A model generated the notes under the pieces. It was not told the origin of the DNA and did not search any database. It saw nothing but the letters and a program-made list of their open reading frames with translations. Of a DNA stretch of 8,053 nt, positions 5,307-8,053 are shown piece after piece. The stretch's first letter is position 1. Each line of letters begins with the position of its first letter. Source of the stretch: JAFTYR01 sp964571375 (GTDB lineage Bacteria > Pseudomonadota > Gammaproteobacteria > Burkholderiales > Burkholderiaceae_F); contig CAZNBL010000059.1 in the NCBI GenBank assembly GCA_964571375.1, forward strand, positions 1 through 8,053, written 5' to 3'. A program made the translations under genes and the position numbers.

Positions 5307-6965
5307 TTAAGAAAGCACGGCACCCGAAGTACCGGAGCTCACCAGCTTGGCATAGCGGGAGAGGTAACCCCAGGTGATACGCGGGTCTCTCGGCTGCCAT
5401 TCGGCCTTGCGCTGCTTCATTTCTTCGTCGCTTACTTCGACATCGATCTTATGGTTCGGGATGTCGATTGCGATGATGTCGCCTTCACGGATCAGGCCGA
5501 TCGGACCGCCGTCGGCTGCTTCCGGAGAGACGTGACCGATCGCAGCACCGCGTGTGGCGCCGGAGAATCGGCCGTCGGTAATCAGAGCAACGCTCGAACC
5601 TAAGCCGCTGCCGATGATGGCGCTTGTCGGAGAGAGCATTTCACGCATGCCGGGACCGCCCTTCGGGCCTTCGTAGCGGATAACGACGACGTCGCCCGCG
5701 ACAATCTTGCCGCCCCAGATTGCGGCAATCGCATCTTCTTCAGAATCGAAGACTCGGGCAGGTCCCTTATGTACGAGCATTTCCGGAGCAACGGCGGCAC
5801 GCTTTACCACACAGCCGTCGGGAGCGAGGTTGCCGAAGAGTGCTGCAATACCGCCGGTTTCCGAGTAGGGATTTTCAACGGTACGGATGATTTCCGGGTC
5901 CTTGATTTCGGCGTCGGCAATGTTTTCACCGACTGTCTTGCCGGTGACGGTCTTGCATTCGGTATTGATAAGACCGAGCTTGGCGATTTCCTTCATAACG
6001 GCCGGAATGCCGCCTGCTTCATTGAGTTCTTCAATAAAGTGAGGGCCGACCGGAGAGAGGTGGCAGAGGTTCGGAGTACGTTCCGAAATCTCATTGGCCA
6101 AGTGCATGTCGAGCTTGATACCGCATTCGTGAGCGATTGCCGGCAGATGCAGCATGGAGTTCGTCGAGCAGCCGAGCGCCATATCCATCGTCATGGCATT
6201 CATGAAGGCTTCGCGGGTCATGATGTCGCGCGGCAACACATTGTTCTTCACAAGTTCCATGATCTGCATACCGGCTTCTTTTGCTAAGCGGATACGGGCG
6301 CTTTCGACTGCCGGAATCGTGCCGTTGCCGGGTAAGCCCATGCCGAGCACCTCAGTCAGACAGTTCATGGAGTTGGCGGTAAACATACCGGAGCAGGAAC
6401 CGCAGGTCGGACAGCACTTGGATTCGATTTCATGGAGTTGCTTATCGTCGATCTTTCCGGTCTTAAAGGCGGCGACGCCTTCAAAAGCGGAAACCAAAGA
6501 CAGTTTCTTGCCCTTGATCTTGCCGGCGCTCATCGCGCCGCCCGAGACAACGATTGCCGGGATGTTAAGGCGTGCAGCGGCCATGAGAAGGCCCGGAACG
6601 TTCTTGTCGCAGTTCGGAACCATGACCAAACCGTCGAACTGGTGGGCCATCGACATCGCTTCCGTGCTGTCGGCGATAAGTTCGCGGCTTACGAGCGAAT
6701 ACTTCATGCCTTCGTGACCCATGGCGATACCGTCGCAGACGGCAATTGCCGGGAATACGATCGGTACGCCGCCGGCGAGCGCCACACCTTGTTTAACGGC
6801 ATCGACCACTTTATCGAGGTTCATGTGGCCGGGGACAATGTCGTTTTTGGAGCTGACAATACCGATAAGGGGCTTTTCGATTTCTTTATCGGTTAAGCCG
6901 AGGGCGTAAAGCAGGGAACGGTGCGGGGCTGCCTGGGGACCTTTTTTGATTTTGTCGCTGCGCAT
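5307..6965 (-). CDS. ilvD: Dihydroxy-acid dehydratase
   Basis: This 552-residue cytoplasmic Fe-S enzyme dehydrates 2,3-dihydroxy-isovalerate and 2,3-dihydroxy-3-methylvalerate to the 2-oxo acids for valine/leucine and isoleucine. IlvD/Edd-family marks in order are VPGHMNL (44-50), AVCDGIAMGHEGMKYSL (75-91, Cys77), PNCDKNVPG (117-125, cluster Cys119 with the Asp-Lys of the metal site), SGGAM (141-145), CCPTCGSCSGMFTANSMNCL (184-203, cluster Cys191), LPGNGTIPA, and near the end DGRFSGATRGAAIGHVSPEA with the conserved serine. E. coli IlvD (616 aa) has aspartate where Cys77 lies; the compact length and Cys77 resemble clostridial and archaeal enzymes. The ATG at 6965 has a weak AGAGAAA site upstream. 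Its 3' end converges on the TonB receptor gene with a shared terminator. It diverges from panB, which consumes its product 2-oxoisovalerate. The enzyme is complete, with no missing key residue seen. Confidence 0.97.
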   Translation of the reverse strand: MRSDKIKKGPQAAPHRSLLYALGLTDKEIEKPLIGIVSSKNDIVPGHMNLDKVVDAVKQGVALAGGVPIVFPAIAVCDGIAMGHEGMKYSLVSRELIADSTEAMSMAHQFDGLVMVPNCDKNVPGLLMAAARLNIPAIVVSGGAMSAGKIKGKKLSLVSAFEGVAAFKTGKIDDKQLHEIESKCCPTCGSCSGMFTANSMNCLTEVLGMGLPGNGTIPAVESARIRLAKEAGMQIMELVKNNVLPRDIMTREAFMNAMTMDMALGCSTNSMLHLPAIAHECGIKLDMHLANEISERTPNLCHLSPVGPHFIEELNEAGGIPAVMKEIAKLGLINTECKTVTGKTVGENIADAEIKDPEIIRTVENPYSETGGIAALFGNLAPDGCVVKRAAVAPEMLVHKGPARVFDSEEDAIAAIWGGKIVAGDVVVIRYEGPKGGPGMREMLSPTSAIIGSGLGSSVALITDGRFSGATRGAAIGHVSPEAADGGPIGLIREGDIIAIDIPNHKIDVEVSDEEMKQRKAEWQPRDPRITWGYLSRYAKLVSSGTSGAVLS

Positions 6966-6988
6966 CTGAATTTCTCTTATGTTTTAAT

Positions 6989-7041
6989 GTGCCGATTTTG
7001 CCCGGAGCCTTGCAACAAAGCGTCTGACGGGGGCTCGGCAC
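6989..7041 (-). promoter_or_regulatory. Inverted repeat in the ilvD leader, possible structured 5' UTR
   Basis: GTGCCGA (6989-6995) is exactly complementary to TCGGCAC (7035-7041). Inside it GCCC (7000-7003) pairs with GGGC (7031-7034), so the two helices stack on one side and a TTTT bulge separates them on the other. On the ilvD transcript it ends about 23 bases before the start codon, near the ribosome site. It could be attenuator-like or simply structured. No leader peptide rich in branched-chain codons was found. Confidence 0.35.
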
Positions 7042-7168
7042 GGTTTGTTGTTTATTAGTTTTAATTTCATTCTATCTTTCTAATTTCAGAAAACAGAAAA
7101 TTTGTTCACGATTTTTGCTGCAAGCGTGTCCGACGTGTTTCTGTACTGTTGTATGCGCCTTTGATGCT

Positions 7169-7197
7169 TTAAACTTTCCCGTTAACCACAGTATTAA
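7169..7197 (+). promoter_or_regulatory. Candidate panB promoter
   Basis: TTAAAC (7169-7174) and TATTAA (7192-7197) are separated by 17 bases and lie about 80 bases before the panB start. Matches to consensus are moderate (3 of 6 and 4 of 6). Confidence 0.3.
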
Positions 7198-7277
7198 ATA
7201 GAGAACGCTTCCGGGATGGTTTCCGGCGGCGCTTCTCAAGCCGGTAAAAATGCGGCAGTTAAGCAAGGAGAATCATC

Positions 7278-8053
7278 ATGGCAGAAACCGCCAAGCCTCG
7301 TACCAAGGTGACATTGAACTATCTTCGTAAACTCTACGAAACCGGCGAACCGATTACGATGCTCACTTGTTATGACGCAACGTTTGCGCATGTCGAAGAT
7401 GAAGCAGGCGTCGATATTCTTCTCGTCGGCGATTCTCTCGGTATGACCATCCAGGGTCATGACAGCACGATTCCGGTCACGATCGAGGATATGGTTTACC
7501 ACACCGAGTGTGTTGCCCGCGGCAATAAGAATGCATTGGTTTTGGCCGACATGAACTTCGGCAGCTATCTCGTCAACGAAGACGAAGCGGTTGCCAATGC
7601 TGTGCGCTTAATGAAGGCAGGCGCCCACATGGTGAAGTTCGAAGGCGGTCATGAAGTCGTGCCGCTCGTGCGTCGCCTGACAACGATGGGTATTCCGGTA
7701 TGTGCTCATATCGGCTTTAAGCCACAGTCGGTTCATCTTGTCGGCGGTTTTCTTGTTCAGGGCCGCTCTGAAGCCGCAGCCATTGCTATGAAGGAAGAGG
7801 CTCTCGCACTTCAGGAAGCCGGTGCCAGCATGGTGCTCTTTGAAATGATTCCGGCGGCTCTTGCCAAAGAAATTACCGAAAGCCTTTCCGTTCCGACGAT
7901 CGGTATCGGCGGCGGTGCAGGCAGCAGCGGTCAGGTGCTCGTGCTGCAGGATATTCTGAATATCTTCCCGGGCCGCAAACCCCGCTTCTCTCATAACTTT
8001 ATGCAGGGTGCGAATTCCATTCAGGGAGCTATTGAAAACTACGTCAAGGCCGT
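7278..8053 (+). CDS. panB: 3-methyl-2-oxobutanoate (ketopantoate) hydroxymethyltransferase, 3' end outside window
   Basis: The first 258 codons of PanB are present; the E. coli enzyme has 264, so only the last few residues are missing. It transfers a hydroxymethyl group from 5,10-methylenetetrahydrofolate to 2-oxoisovalerate, giving ketopantoate, the first committed step to pantothenate and CoA, in the cytoplasm. Landmarks of the (beta/alpha)8 enzyme are MLTCYDATFA (28-37), LLVGDSLGM (48-56, metal Asp52), GHDSTIPVT (60-68), LADMNFGSY (89-97, metal Asp91), VKFEGG (119-124, Glu122), AHIGFKPQSV (143-152), and VLFEMIP (186-192, catalytic Glu189). The usual GIGAGxxxDGQVLVL loop reads GIGGGAGSSGQVLVL (209-223), with serine in place of the usual aspartate. 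The ATG follows AAGGAG with seven bases between, so the start is firm. It is divergent from ilvD, whose product is its substrate. Further pan genes may follow outside the window. Confidence 0.96.
   Translation, partial: MAETAKPRTKVTLNYLRKLYETGEPITMLTCYDATFAHVEDEAGVDILLVGDSLGMTIQGHDSTIPVTIEDMVYHTECVARGNKNALVLADMNFGSYLVNEDEAVANAVRLMKAGAHMVKFEGGHEVVPLVRRLTTMGIPVCAHIGFKPQSVHLVGGFLVQGRSEAAAIAMKEEALALQEAGASMVLFEMIPAALAKEITESLSVPTIGIGGGAGSSGQVLVLQDILNIFPGRKPRFSHNFMQGANSIQGAIENYVKA

Larger units (their letters stand above)
6966..7277. other. 312-base divergent intergenic region between ilvD and panB
   Basis: No gene is supported. It contains the ilvD leader inverted repeat (6989-7041), a very AT-rich tract (about 7042-7110) that probably holds the ilvD promoter, although I cannot pick convincing -35/-10 boxes on the minus strand, and a candidate panB promoter (7169-7197). 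Confidence 0.6.

Noticed and set aside
5769..6896. Three long plus-strand open frames opposite ilvD
   Set aside because: They are antisense to a highly conserved enzyme, overlap each other and show no family features.
1..8053. CRISPR arrays, tRNA or rRNA genes, IS elements with terminal repeats
   Set aside because: No regularly spaced repeats, cloverleaf-like sequence, rRNA segments or transposase-like frame were seen on either strand.

Overview
The window looks like a chromosomal segment of a Gram-negative, anaerobically respiring bacterium. Signals are an outer-membrane TonB-dependent receptor, Sec signal peptides, and the remains of a split flavocytochrome c (separate FAD protein and small multiheme cytochrome c). 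A gut betaproteobacterium of the Sutterella/Parasutterella type would fit. That placement is inference from gene content and moderate GC, not from a marker gene.

Left end (1 to about 1350): an AT-rich segment with its own codon habits carries two DprA/Smf-like genes in tandem, both read rightward and in the same frame, separated by one amber codon and 48 bases. The first runs in from outside the window and seems to have lost the core of its Rossmann fold while keeping an acidic tail with a sliding-clamp-type motif (QLNLF). The second is complete (299 aa). I infer an acquired DNA-processing or defence-like accessory cassette.

Middle left (about 1356-2082): base composition changes abruptly into a 5'-truncated flavoprotein gene that keeps only its C-terminal ~90 codons, preceded by what looks like a degraded second copy of its own 3' end. 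Next comes its partner, a small periplasmic multiheme cytochrome whose first CxxCH motif reads YxxCH. A strong terminator closes this unit. The pair looks like a decaying anaerobic reductase.

Middle (2083-2815): a type II toxin-antitoxin module with an intact RelB/DinJ-type antitoxin and a YoeB-type toxin gene broken by two frameshifts that cancel in length.

Centre (2816-5284): a TonB-dependent outer-membrane receptor preceded by a near-perfect Fur box and followed by a bidirectional terminator shared with the convergent ilvD.

Right end (5307-8053): ilvD (dihydroxy-acid dehydratase, minus strand) and panB (ketopantoate hydroxymethyltransferase, plus strand, cut by the window edge) diverge from a 312-base intergenic region. 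IlvD makes 2-oxoisovalerate, which is the substrate of PanB, so the pair sits at the branch between valine/leucine and pantothenate/CoA synthesis.

The best candidate for something undescribed is the tandem DprA-like cassette. The clearest decay stories are the YoeB toxin, the flavoprotein and the cytochrome heme motif.
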